From Paenibacillus sp. 598K (GTDB taxonomy: Bacteria > Bacillota > Bacilli > Paenibacillales > Paenibacillaceae): a stretch of 46,957 nucleotides of DNA. The stretch covers positions 593 to 47,549 of the forward strand of contig NZ_BFBX01000130.1 of the NCBI RefSeq assembly GCF_003851045.1. Direction: 5' to 3'. The notes beneath the pieces are model-generated. The model had not been told where the DNA came from. It ran no database searches and was given only the letters and a program-made list of their open reading frames with translations. The translations under genes and the position numbers were made by a program. This document shows positions 39,605 through 46,957 of this stretch, piece after piece; positions within the stretch are counted from its first letter, which is position 1, and every line of letters starts with the position of its first letter.

Positions 39605-40453
39605 CTAGCGGCTCAGATGGCGATTGCGGAACTCGCCTGGCGTCATCCCCTCGGCCTCCATGAATCGCTTGTTAAAGTAGCTTAAGCCGGGATAACCGGA
39701 GGAGATCGCGACCTCCTTGATCGGCAGCACGGGCTGCTGGATGAGCAGATGCTTGCTGCGCTGGATACGGCATTTTGTAATATAGGCGAGCGGCGTCTCG
39801 CGGGTTATTTTTTTGAATAAGGTGCAAAAATAGTTCGGCGTATAGCCGGCGCTTTCAGCCCATTCTTCCAAGACAAACGGAAGATGGGCTTTTTTTTGCA
39901 TGTGCGGCAGCAGGGCTAGGATCTTGTCCGCATTGTCCATGCCCAGAGCATGCGAAAAAGGCGTCGAATGGGTCCAGAACGCGATGAGCACGCCGTAAGC
40001 AAGCGAAGCGATGCGCGAGGGTCGCAGGAAGCTGTGCTGCTCGATCTCGTCCAACAGCTCGCTAAATGCTTGCAGCAACAGCTCGTCGTCCTTGACGATC
40101 CAGATGCCGGATTGATGGAAGCCGTTCTCCGATGCAAAGGCAGGCAGCATGCTGCCATACAGCTGGATCCAATAGATGTTCCACGGATCTTCGTCGGAGC
40201 TGTAGTAGCGCATTCCGTCACCCGGGATGTGCCAGAAGGCGTCGCCTGCCTGCAGCGCGTACGACTCCCCGCCCAGCTCCAGCGTACCGCTGCCCTCAGC
40301 GACGTAGTGTAGGCTGTAGTCCTGGACGCCGTGAGGCCGGTCGACGTGATGATGCCGCTTGCCGGGGCGGATATAGTTGCCCACCGAGTGGGGGAAGCAG
40401 ACAAATCGGAATTCGGAGAAGTTGGCTAAGTAGAATTGCCTTTTTTCGTTCAA
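39605..40453 (-). CDS. AraC family regulator
   Basis: This 282-residue regulator starts at a TTG (complement of 40451-40453) with GGAGA upstream. The N-terminal cupin ligand domain reads SLHYVAEGSGTLELGGESYALQ in part and includes AGDAFWHIPG. Two C-terminal helix-turn-helix motifs follow (FVLEEWAESAGYTPNYFCTLF and VLPIKEVAISSGYPGLSYFNKRF, the second ending GMTPGEFR). It is divergent from the esterase operon across 250 bp that hold two identical palindromes, so it is a candidate activator of that operon in response to a sugar. Confidence 0.92.
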   Translation of the reverse strand: MNEKRQFYLANFSEFRFVCFPHSVGNYIRPGKRHHHVDRPHGVQDYSLHYVAEGSGTLELGGESYALQAGDAFWHIPGDGMRYYSSDEDPWNIYWIQLYGSMLPAFASENGFHQSGIWIVKDDELLLQAFSELLDEIEQHSFLRPSRIASLAYGVLIAFWTHSTPFSHALGMDNADKILALLPHMQKKAHLPFVLEEWAESAGYTPNYFCTLFKKITRETPLAYITKCRIQRSKHLLIQQPVLPIKEVAISSGYPGLSYFNKRFMEAEGMTPGEFRNRHLSR

Positions 40454-40549
40454 GAGTATCGCTCTCCTAGAGAAATATCGTGGTATCAGTATAGCATACC
40501 CGGCGATCGGGGGCGGTTTGGATGAGACTGGAAAACGAGGTTTGATGAT

Positions 40550-40663
40550 GCTAAATTTAGCTAAAATAAAGCGCTTAAATCCAGCAAAATACATTTACTA
40601 TTTGGCCGCTTCTGGACTATACTGAACTTGTAATTTAGCGGGATGTCATTTGCTAAATTTAGC
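40550..40663 (+). promoter_or_regulatory. Esterase operon control region: paired GCTAAATTTAGC palindromes
   Basis: The perfect 12-bp palindrome GCTAAATTTAGC occurs at 40550-40561 and again at 40652-40663, 102 bp apart, with a half-site ATTTAGC at 40633-40639. A promoter lies between: TTACTA (40595-40600), 17 bp, TATACT (40618-40623). AAGCGCTT at 40569-40576 is a cre-like (CcpA) centre. The spacing suits repression by looping. Confidence 0.7.
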
Positions 40664-40703
40664 TAAATCAGATTTGCAACGTACTTCGTTTAGGGGGAGT
40701 AAT

Positions 40704-41537
40704 ATGACGATACTTCAGATGAATTTTGAAAGTCAGTATTTGAAATCGAATCATGACATTACGATTATTTTGCCCAATAAGCCAAGAGAGATATCGGCGA
40801 AGGCATTTTATGAAAGCGGTAAAAAACATAAAGTATTATGGCTGCTGCACGGCACCTACGGCGACCACACCGATTGGGTCCGTCGCACGAATATCGAGCT
40901 GTACGCCATCGAAAAAGATCTGATCGTCGTCATGCCGTCCGCGCTCAACAGCAACTACTCCAACTGGGACAAGGCGATGATGGGCTACGGGATGTACGAC
41001 TACTTTACGGAAGAGCTGATGCCGATGGTGCACAACTGGCTGCCAGCTTCGAGCAAGCGCGAGGACAACTTCATCGCCGGGCTGTCGATGGGCGGGCGCG
41101 GCACGATCAAGTTCGCGGTCAACCACCCGGACAAATTCGCGGCGGCGGCGGTCCTCTCGGCGGCTCCGGTCGACTTTAGCTCGCTGACGGAGGAAGAGCT
41201 GCACAAGGATGACATGTTCGCCCGTCGACTGCTCGGGATGGTGGAGAATGCGGGCGGCCTCGAGGCGTTCATTCAATCCGAAGAAAATGTCTGGGCGCGA
41301 CTCGACAAGCTTGCAGGCACCGGACAATTGCCTCGTCTGCTGTTCGCTTGCGGGGAGGACGACACGATGATCTGGGAGAATCTGAAGCGATTTAGAGCGC
41401 ACTTCGACGCCAAGGACATCGATGCCTCCTATTGGAGCTTGCCGGGATACGGCCACGAATGGCGGTTTTGGGACTTAGCCATCCAGCACGCATTGGAGTT
41501 TTTTGGCCTGGAGGATGTTGGCGCAAGCCCATATTGA
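40704..41537 (+). CDS. EstA/FrmB-like serine esterase 1
   Basis: This 277-residue alpha/beta hydrolase resembles tributyrin esterase EstA and S-formylglutathione hydrolase. The ATG at 40704 has GGGGGAGT just upstream. Features are WLLHGTYGDHTDW, the nucleophile GLSMGG (about residue 129), an acid candidate in ACGEDD, and the catalytic His in GYGHEWRFWD. No signal peptide is present, so it works in the cytoplasm. It is the first gene of an operon with two more esterases, a LacI regulator and a sucrose phosphorylase; deacylation of an imported acyl sugar is a reasonable guess. Confidence 0.88.
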   Translation: MTILQMNFESQYLKSNHDITIILPNKPREISAKAFYESGKKHKVLWLLHGTYGDHTDWVRRTNIELYAIEKDLIVVMPSALNSNYSNWDKAMMGYGMYDYFTEELMPMVHNWLPASSKREDNFIAGLSMGGRGTIKFAVNHPDKFAAAAVLSAAPVDFSSLTEEELHKDDMFARRLLGMVENAGGLEAFIQSEENVWARLDKLAGTGQLPRLLFACGEDDTMIWENLKRFRAHFDAKDIDASYWSLPGYGHEWRFWDLAIQHALEFFGLEDVGASPY

Positions 41538-41577
41538 TCGCATCACCCATCCTATGAACGAGAGGACAGATGAACGA

Positions 41578-43062
41578 ATGAGCGGAAAGATTGTGATCCT
41601 GCCTGGCGATCCGGATGACAACAACCGGGACTACTTGCCGGAGGCGATCAAGGACTCGACATTAGTCGTCAATGAAAACGGTAACAACTCTCAGGTCTAT
41701 CCCGAACGACTGAAGGAATACAAGGAGAAGATCATCGGCGACCAGGAGGACACCTGGTATGAATATGTACCGGCCTCCTACGATGGCAGCCGCAAGGTGC
41801 CGCTAGTCGTCGGCATGCACGGCGGTCTCATGACCGGTTGGGGACAGGCCATCTACACGTCCTGGACGCTGGTGGCCGACCGCGAAGGCTTCATCGTGCT
41901 GTTCCCGAGCGCAGGCTTGCGCCGGTTCTGGATCGTCGATTGCGAGGAAGAGAAGCTGGATATCGCCGCATCGCCCAGAGAGGACGGCATCTATATTAAT
42001 ATGCCCCCGGAGCGGCCGGAAGATAACCACGATATGAATGTGATCCTCGAACTCATCGAGCGCATGAAGCAGAAGTACGAGATCGATGCGGGTCGCGTCT
42101 ACATGCAGGGCATGTCGATGGGCAATATGATGACGAGCCAGATCGTCCGCTACTACGGGCATTTGTTCGCCGGCAAGGCCGGCTCGGGCGGACCGTCGAG
42201 TCCTGGCTTGCTGTTCGACCGCGATAACGAGGTCATCAATCGCGGCGGTCCCCTGGCGGTATGGCAGACGCGGCTGGAGCATGATATTACGCCGCCTCAC
42301 TTCGAGGGAGACACCGAGTATGTCGTCCGCCGCAACCGGGAGTACTGGCAGCGGATCAACGGCTGCCGCAGCCTGCCGGAGCTCAAGGTGATCGGCGAGG
42401 ACAACTTTGCCTTCTACAAGGGCGAGCAAGCCGACATCGTGTTCCGGGATGTGAAGAACCGCGATCACGGACAGACCTTCGACGATGCCCAGCTCGTCTG
42501 GGACTACCTGTTCTCCGGCTCCAGACGGACGGAGGACGGCCGGATCGTCCATGAGGCCAGTATCTCCCCGCGCAAGGGAGACGACTTCAATATCGTACTG
42601 ATGGCAGGATGCGAGCGGGCGTATGTCAACAACCGTCTCGTCACGATGAGCGGACCTGCGATCAAGCGGCAGAAGCTGAAGTACCATGGCTTGAATGGCG
42701 ACTCGATCGTCCGCGGCGAATACTTGTGCGTCCCTGTATCGTTCATCGCCGAGGTGTATGGCGACGGCGCAGGCGTGCGAGCAACCGATGAAGGTCAATC
42801 GGCGGAGCTGACGCTGCGGGACGGCCGGACGCTGCAGCTGGCGCGCGGCAGCATCGGCTGCGTGGTCGACAATACGGTGCATGCGATGCTGTGCGAGGCC
42901 GTCTACGTCGACGGCGAGCTGTACGCGCCGATCCAGTGGGTCAGCCAGCGGCTGCTCGATCATACCGCCTCGACCTGCGAGGATGTGCTGTACATTACGG
43001 ATCACTATGCCGAGCTCTCCAAAAACATGGCGCATCTGATCCGCGACGAAATTTTCGGCTGA
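41578..43062 (+). CDS. PHB-depolymerase-like esterase fused to a stalk-type domain
   Basis: This 494-residue protein starts at the ATG at 41578 (AGAGGA 11 bases upstream). The first part (about 45-320) is an LpqC/PHB-depolymerase-like alpha/beta hydrolase with VGMHGGLMTGW and the nucleophile MSMGN (about residue 181). A His candidate is in NRDHGQTFD. The C-terminal part (about 340-494) contains two stretches like copper amine oxidase N-terminal domains (YLCVPVSFIAEVYGDGAG and ELYAPIQWVSQRLLDH). Relatives with these domains are normally secreted, but this protein has no signal peptide. The fusion is unusual. It is encoded between two EstA-like esterases. Confidence 0.8.
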   Translation: MSGKIVILPGDPDDNNRDYLPEAIKDSTLVVNENGNNSQVYPERLKEYKEKIIGDQEDTWYEYVPASYDGSRKVPLVVGMHGGLMTGWGQAIYTSWTLVADREGFIVLFPSAGLRRFWIVDCEEEKLDIAASPREDGIYINMPPERPEDNHDMNVILELIERMKQKYEIDAGRVYMQGMSMGNMMTSQIVRYYGHLFAGKAGSGGPSSPGLLFDRDNEVINRGGPLAVWQTRLEHDITPPHFEGDTEYVVRRNREYWQRINGCRSLPELKVIGEDNFAFYKGEQADIVFRDVKNRDHGQTFDDAQLVWDYLFSGSRRTEDGRIVHEASISPRKGDDFNIVLMAGCERAYVNNRLVTMSGPAIKRQKLKYHGLNGDSIVRGEYLCVPVSFIAEVYGDGAGVRATDEGQSAELTLRDGRTLQLARGSIGCVVDNTVHAMLCEAVYVDGELYAPIQWVSQRLLDHTASTCEDVLYITDHYAELSKNMAHLIRDEIFG

Positions 43063-43076
43063 AAGGATGTGCTGGC

Positions 43077-43928
43077 GTGGCCGTTATTAAAATGAACTTT
43101 TTGTCCAAGGCGCTCGGGATGCAGACCAACCTTACGGTATGTCTGCCGACCTACAGCTTTGCCGACAGCATGGAAGGACGAGAGGTTACCTATAAGCAAG
43201 GCATGAAATTCCAATGTCTGTACCTGATGCATGGCGGCAGCGGCGATGACAGCGATTATGTCAACTTCACGAATATCGTCCGCTATGCCGATCGCAACAA
43301 GCTGGCGGTCATCATGCCCGGGGTCCACAACTCGGCGTACACCGATCTGCCGTATGGACGATACTTCACTTATGTCGCGGAGGAGCTGCCGCAGATCTGC
43401 GAGGCGTTCTTCCCGATCTCCGGCAAGCGCGAGGATACATTCGTCGGCGGCCTGTCGATGGGCTCGCATGGGGCGATGAAGCTGGCGATGCTCTACCCCG
43501 AGCGATACACGGCGGCGCTCATGATGTCTGGCGCCTCGTATCGTCCAGGCATCCCGAGCATCGTCAAGACGAAGAACGGCGAGTTCGACTGGGAGACGGA
43601 CATGCGCGTCCCGGTCGGGCAGGAGCTGCAGGACAATCTCCATGACGAAGCGTTCCTGCGCGGCACCGTCAATGACGTCTATGCAGCGGCGCGCCGCAAT
43701 ATCGAGGAGGGCAAGCTGCTGCCGAAGCTCGTCTTCCGGGTGGGCGACAGCGATCATGCGCTGTATCGGACGATCCGCGCCGAGGAGGACCTGAGGCAGT
43801 GGGGCTACGATACGACGCTGGAGATCGTGCCGGGTATGGGCCACGAGTGGGATCTGTGGGACGAGACGCTCCGGCTCGCTACCGACGAGTGGCTGCCGCT
43901 CCGACGGGCGCCGATCTATCCAGACTGA
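43077..43928 (+). CDS. EstA-like serine esterase 2
   Basis: This 283-residue esterase starts with GTG at 43077 (AAAGGA 9 bases upstream). Motifs are LYLMHGGSGDDSDYV, the nucleophile GLSMGS (about residue 123), FRVGDSDHALY with an acid candidate, and GMGHEWDLWD with the catalytic His. It resembles esterase 1 of the operon in layout, so the two are probably paralogues with different acyl preferences. There is no signal peptide. Confidence 0.88.
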   Translation: MAVIKMNFLSKALGMQTNLTVCLPTYSFADSMEGREVTYKQGMKFQCLYLMHGGSGDDSDYVNFTNIVRYADRNKLAVIMPGVHNSAYTDLPYGRYFTYVAEELPQICEAFFPISGKREDTFVGGLSMGSHGAMKLAMLYPERYTAALMMSGASYRPGIPSIVKTKNGEFDWETDMRVPVGQELQDNLHDEAFLRGTVNDVYAAARRNIEEGKLLPKLVFRVGDSDHALYRTIRAEEDLRQWGYDTTLEIVPGMGHEWDLWDETLRLATDEWLPLRRAPIYPD

Positions 43929-43968
43929 GGACGTCATAGACAGGGAGAGGGAAGAAAGGAGGGAGAGG

Positions 43969-45006
43969 ATGGCCAAACGCCAGCAGTCGGTAAGCGTCAA
44001 GCAGATCGCCGAGACGCTTGGTCTGTCGCCGAGCACCGTATCGATGGTGCTCAACAACCGGAGCGGCGAGTTTCGGATCGCCGAGAGCACGAGCCAGCGG
44101 GTGCTGCTTACGGCTCAGGAGCTCGGGTATCGCTCCTCCGAGACGCGGGTCAAACGCAAGAAACGCGGCTTCGGCAAAACGATTGTCGTCACCTTTTGTC
44201 CCCATAACTTCGAAAAGGGGCCGATGTCTTCCTTTTACGAGGGATTCTATCGCTTTATGAAGGAGCAGAGCGATCATTACGAGACGATTATTTTTCCCTT
44301 CGAGCTGGGTCTGCTGAAGCAGAAGATGTCCTTTATCTCCAAAGACTTTATGGCTGGCGCGATCATGATGGCGCTCACCGAGGAGGATCTGGAGTTCCTC
44401 GAGAACACTAAGTTCGACGTGCCGATCGTCCTATACAACCGCACGGCCAAAGGCTATTGCTCAGTGTTGACCGACGACTACGCCGTCGGCAACAGTGCGA
44501 TGGAGCACTTCATCAAGCGGGGCCATGAACGGTTCGCGATCGTCTCGCCCAACTATTCCAGCCGGGCGCTTAGTCTGCGGTCGACTGGTTACTGGGACAA
44601 GCTGAGGAGCTCGGGTCTGGAGAGCAAGGGCGCTGTCGCGCTGCCCGTCACCATTGGCGACGATAGCGATGCGGGCGGTTATGCGGCGACCAAGGAGCTG
44701 CTGCAGGGCGACGCGCTGCCAAGCGCGCTGTTCGTCCCCAGCGACAATATGATCAGCGGCGTCCTTCGATGTCTGAAGGAGCATAACGTATCGATCCCGG
44801 GCGAGCTGGAGATTATCTCCTATGGCGACAAGCCGGTCAACTCGATCGTCACACCGAGCATTACCAGCTTCGTCCCGCCGTCCCGGGAGATGAGCTACAA
44901 CAGCGCCAAGCTGCTGCATTCCTTTATCGAGAGCGGGACCTTCACCGATACGGCCAGACTGAGCTTCGAGTCGACCTGCATCTTCCGCGAGAGCTGTCCA
45001 GAGTAA
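43969..45006 (+). CDS. LacI family regulator 3
   Basis: This 345-residue repressor has the helix-turn-helix SVKQIAETLGLSPSTVSMVL, followed by a basic linker (RVKRKKRGFGK) and a sugar-binding-like sensor domain (MAGAIMMALTEED, FVPSDNMISGVL, IISYGDKPVNS). GGAGGGAGAG precedes the ATG. It lies inside the esterase/phosphorylase operon and is a candidate for binding the paired GCTAAATTTAGC palindromes. Its recognition helix differs from those of the two LacI proteins of the other sugar operon, in line with a different operator. Confidence 0.92.
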   Translation: MAKRQQSVSVKQIAETLGLSPSTVSMVLNNRSGEFRIAESTSQRVLLTAQELGYRSSETRVKRKKRGFGKTIVVTFCPHNFEKGPMSSFYEGFYRFMKEQSDHYETIIFPFELGLLKQKMSFISKDFMAGAIMMALTEEDLEFLENTKFDVPIVLYNRTAKGYCSVLTDDYAVGNSAMEHFIKRGHERFAIVSPNYSSRALSLRSTGYWDKLRSSGLESKGAVALPVTIGDDSDAGGYAATKELLQGDALPSALFVPSDNMISGVLRCLKEHNVSIPGELEIISYGDKPVNSIVTPSITSFVPPSREMSYNSAKLLHSFIESGTFTDTARLSFESTCIFRESCPE

Positions 45007-45025
45007 ATCAGCAAAGGAGAAGACC

Positions 45026-46525
45026 ATGAACAAAATAACGAATCAGATTATGCTCATCACCTATGCCGACAGCATGGGGAGCAATCTGAAGGAAATGAAG
45101 CAAGTGCTTGAGACGCATTTCGAGGGCGTGGTTGAAGGGCTCCATATCCTGCCGTTCTTCCCCTCCTCGGGCGACCGTGGGTTCGCCGTCATCCATTATG
45201 ACGAGGTCGACCCGGCCTTCGGCGACTGGGAGGATATCCGCCAATTGTCGGAGCGCTATTATTTGATGGCCGACTTTATGATCAACCACGTCTCGATCCG
45301 CTCGGAGGAGTTCGTCGACTATATGAAGCGGGGCGACGAATCGCCGTACAAGGAAATGTTCATCCACTGGGACGAATTTTGGCCGGGCGGCGAGCCGACA
45401 GAAGCCGAGATGGAGACGCTGTATCGCAGGAAGATGCACGGGCCGTACAAGGAATTTACGCGGGCGGACGGCAAGACGGTCAAGCTGTGGAACACCTTCT
45501 TCGAGGAGCAGGTCGACATCGATCCGTGGGCGCCGGCTACACAAAGCTACTACGAACGCAATCTGGGACGGCTCGCCGAGTATGTGCCGCTGATCCGCTT
45601 CGACGCCTTCGCCTACGCCTCCAAGAAGCCGGGCACGAGCTGCTTCTTCGTCGAGCCGGAGGTGTGGGATGTGCTGGATATCGGCATGCGGCCGCTGAAC
45701 CAATACGGTACGGAAATGCTGCCCGAGATTCACGAGAACTACAAGATTCAGCTCAAGATGGCCGAGCGCGGTCACTGGGTATACGACTTTGCGCTGCCGA
45801 TGCTGCTCTTGCACGCGCTCATGACGGGACGGTCGGATCGGCTCATCCACTGGATGCAGATCTGCCCACGCAAGCAGTTCACCACGCTCGATACGCATGA
45901 CGGAATCGGCGTCGTCGATGTCGCCGGTCTGCTGACCGATGAGGAGATCGATCTGGTGCGCGATCGCGTCAATACGAAGGTGGAGCCGCTGCAGCAGTAC
46001 ATCAACTTCCCGCCCGGCATCGTCAAGATGTCCGGCGCCAAAGCGAGACAGTACCAGCTGATGTGCACGTACTACTCGGCATTGGATGAAGATGACGACG
46101 CTTACACCCTCGCCCGTATCATCCAGCTGTACGCGCCTGGCATCCCGCAAGTGTACTATGTCGGGCTGCTGGCCGGGGAGAATGACGAGGAAGCACTGAA
46201 GCGTCTGGGCGAGCCGCGCAGCGTCAACCGCCACAACTACACGCCGGAGGAGATCGCCGAGCGCGTCCAGCAGCCGATGCTGCAGCAGCTCTATGCGATC
46301 ATGCGCTTCCGCAACAGCCACCCGGCGTTCGGCGGCGATGTTGAGATCGGCGAGTCGACCGATAACGGACGGATCGTCATCACCTGGCGTCAAGACGAGG
46401 CATGGACGACGCTGGAGGCCGATCTGGCTACCAAGGCGTATACGATCGTCGCCAGCGACAGCGCGGGCGCTGCCGAGACGCTCTTCCATTACGAGGGCGC
46501 AGCCGCCGGGGAGGGATCGCGATGA
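45026..46525 (+). CDS. gtfA: Sucrose phosphorylase (GtfA-like, GH13_18)
   Basis: This 499-residue phosphorylase converts sucrose and phosphate to alpha-glucose-1-phosphate and fructose. It follows Streptococcus GtfA closely: RFDAFAYASKKPGTSCFFVEP contains the nucleophile Asp, LPEIHENY the acid/base Glu, and TLDTHDGIGVVD the third Asp. The GtfA-like loop YYVGLLAGENDEEA is also present. The His found in the other phosphorylase of this window (FDVHQI) is replaced here by Gln (RQYQLM), which fits an unphosphorylated acceptor. AAAGGAGA precedes the ATG. Glucosylglycerol- or glucosylglycerate-type activity cannot be ruled out by eye. Confidence 0.9.
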   Translation: MNKITNQIMLITYADSMGSNLKEMKQVLETHFEGVVEGLHILPFFPSSGDRGFAVIHYDEVDPAFGDWEDIRQLSERYYLMADFMINHVSIRSEEFVDYMKRGDESPYKEMFIHWDEFWPGGEPTEAEMETLYRRKMHGPYKEFTRADGKTVKLWNTFFEEQVDIDPWAPATQSYYERNLGRLAEYVPLIRFDAFAYASKKPGTSCFFVEPEVWDVLDIGMRPLNQYGTEMLPEIHENYKIQLKMAERGHWVYDFALPMLLLHALMTGRSDRLIHWMQICPRKQFTTLDTHDGIGVVDVAGLLTDEEIDLVRDRVNTKVEPLQQYINFPPGIVKMSGAKARQYQLMCTYYSALDEDDDAYTLARIIQLYAPGIPQVYYVGLLAGENDEEALKRLGEPRSVNRHNYTPEEIAERVQQPMLQQLYAIMRFRNSHPAFGGDVEIGESTDNGRIVITWRQDEAWTTLEADLATKAYTIVASDSAGAAETLFHYEGAAAGEGSR

Positions 46526-46957
46526 GCTTCGACAGACGCGTCGATCCCGAGCTGGCCGATACGCTCCATGTGCTGCCCGTGCTGCGTCTGCCGGACGATA
46601 TGGGCGTGATCCGGTCGTTCGATCCGCCGCCGCGCGAGAAGTCGGCGGCGGTGCGCGAGACGGATCTGTATATCGCAGGGGCGGATGGCCGGCAGATGCT
46701 GGTCAAGCGGTTCGAGCCGATCGACGCGCCGGACGGCCTCAGGCCGGCGATCCTGTGGACGCACGGCGGCGGCTATATCCTCGGTCATCCCGATGGGGAA
46801 GGGTACGTCTGCGAGCAGTTCGTCATCCATACCGGCTGTGTGGTGTTCGCGCCCGACTATCGGCTCGCGCCGGAGCATCCGTACCCGGCTGCGCTAGAGG
46901 ATAGCTACGCCGCGCTGGTATGGCTCGCGCAGTCGGCCGAGGAGCTGCATGTTGACC
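46522..46957 (+). CDS. HSL-type alpha/beta hydrolase (cut by window end)
   Basis: The ATG at 46522 overlaps the stop of the phosphorylase (ATGA), and the frame stays open to the window end with 145 residues visible. GGGGAGGGA lies upstream. The text ILWTHGGGYILGHPDGEG holds the HGGG oxyanion motif of hormone-sensitive-lipase-type esterases. FAPDYRLAPEHPYPAALEDS is the second family hallmark. The nucleophile GDSAGG should lie just beyond the window. It is translationally coupled to the phosphorylase, giving a fourth esterase in this operon. Confidence 0.85.
   Translation, partial: MSFDRRVDPELADTLHVLPVLRLPDDMGVIRSFDPPPREKSAAVRETDLYIAGADGRQMLVKRFEPIDAPDGLRPAILWTHGGGYILGHPDGEGYVCEQFVIHTGCVVFAPDYRLAPEHPYPAALEDSYAALVWLAQSAEELHVD

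Overview
The window looks like a chromosomal segment of a Gram-positive, high-GC member of the Paenibacillaceae (Paenibacillus-like). The support is a very strong AGGAGG-type Shine-Dalgarno usage, lipobox lipoproteins, a giant protein with three C-terminal S-layer-homology (SLH) domains, two CUT1-type sugar ABC transporters of which one has an LplB/LplC/DUF3502 layout, copper-amine-oxidase-like stalk domains, and several LacI/AraC regulators. I see no rRNA, tRNA, CRISPR array, transposase or prophage genes.

Layout. 2-3397: the end of a carbohydrate ABC importer operon (two permeases, lipoprotein, terminator). 3426-4390: a compact cluster of three related type I toxin-antitoxin units. Two have an intact small membrane peptide (35 and 25 codons). 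In the third the toxin has lost its promoter, Shine-Dalgarno and start codon but keeps the antisense RNA module. All three carry a convergent minus-strand promoter with conserved -35 and -10 boxes. 4607-14480: glpP (glycerol-3-phosphate antiterminator), a long attenuator-like hairpin, a PhnDCEE-type importer, and a 1842-residue SLH-anchored protein with an intact glycerophosphodiesterase domain. I read this as a candidate surface glycerophosphodiester scavenging system. 14651-18392 (minus strand): a stalk-domain protein, a YhgE/Pip membrane protein and its Rrf2 regulator. 18623-22795: RtcB RNA ligase, ArsR regulator, SulP transporter, DUF1992 protein.

23008-30973: a sugar operon with a twin AACCGGTT operator, CUT1 importer, two tandem LacI paralogues, a PfkB sugar kinase and a GH13_18 phosphorylase that most resembles sucrose 6F-phosphate phosphorylase. 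31171-36608: a leucine-rich-repeat protein, a GNAT-like acyltransferase, a flavin disulfide-reductase-like enzyme, a DUF4303 membrane protein and a gamma-glutamylcyclotransferase-like protein. 36907-39441: HD-domain nucleotidase, alpha/beta hydrolase, inositol-monophosphatase family enzyme. 39605 to the end: an AraC regulator divergent from a run of three serine esterases without signal peptides, a LacI regulator, a second GH13_18 enzyme (GtfA-like sucrose phosphorylase) and the start of an HSL-type esterase. This suggests intracellular breakdown of an acylated sucrose-like sugar.

Most striking are the toxin-antitoxin cluster, whose promoters, 5'-3' pairing and antisense terminators can be read directly and compared between copies, and the GlpP-attenuator-PhnDCEE-GDPD arrangement. 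All functional names rest on motif and family recognition by eye; no database search was possible.
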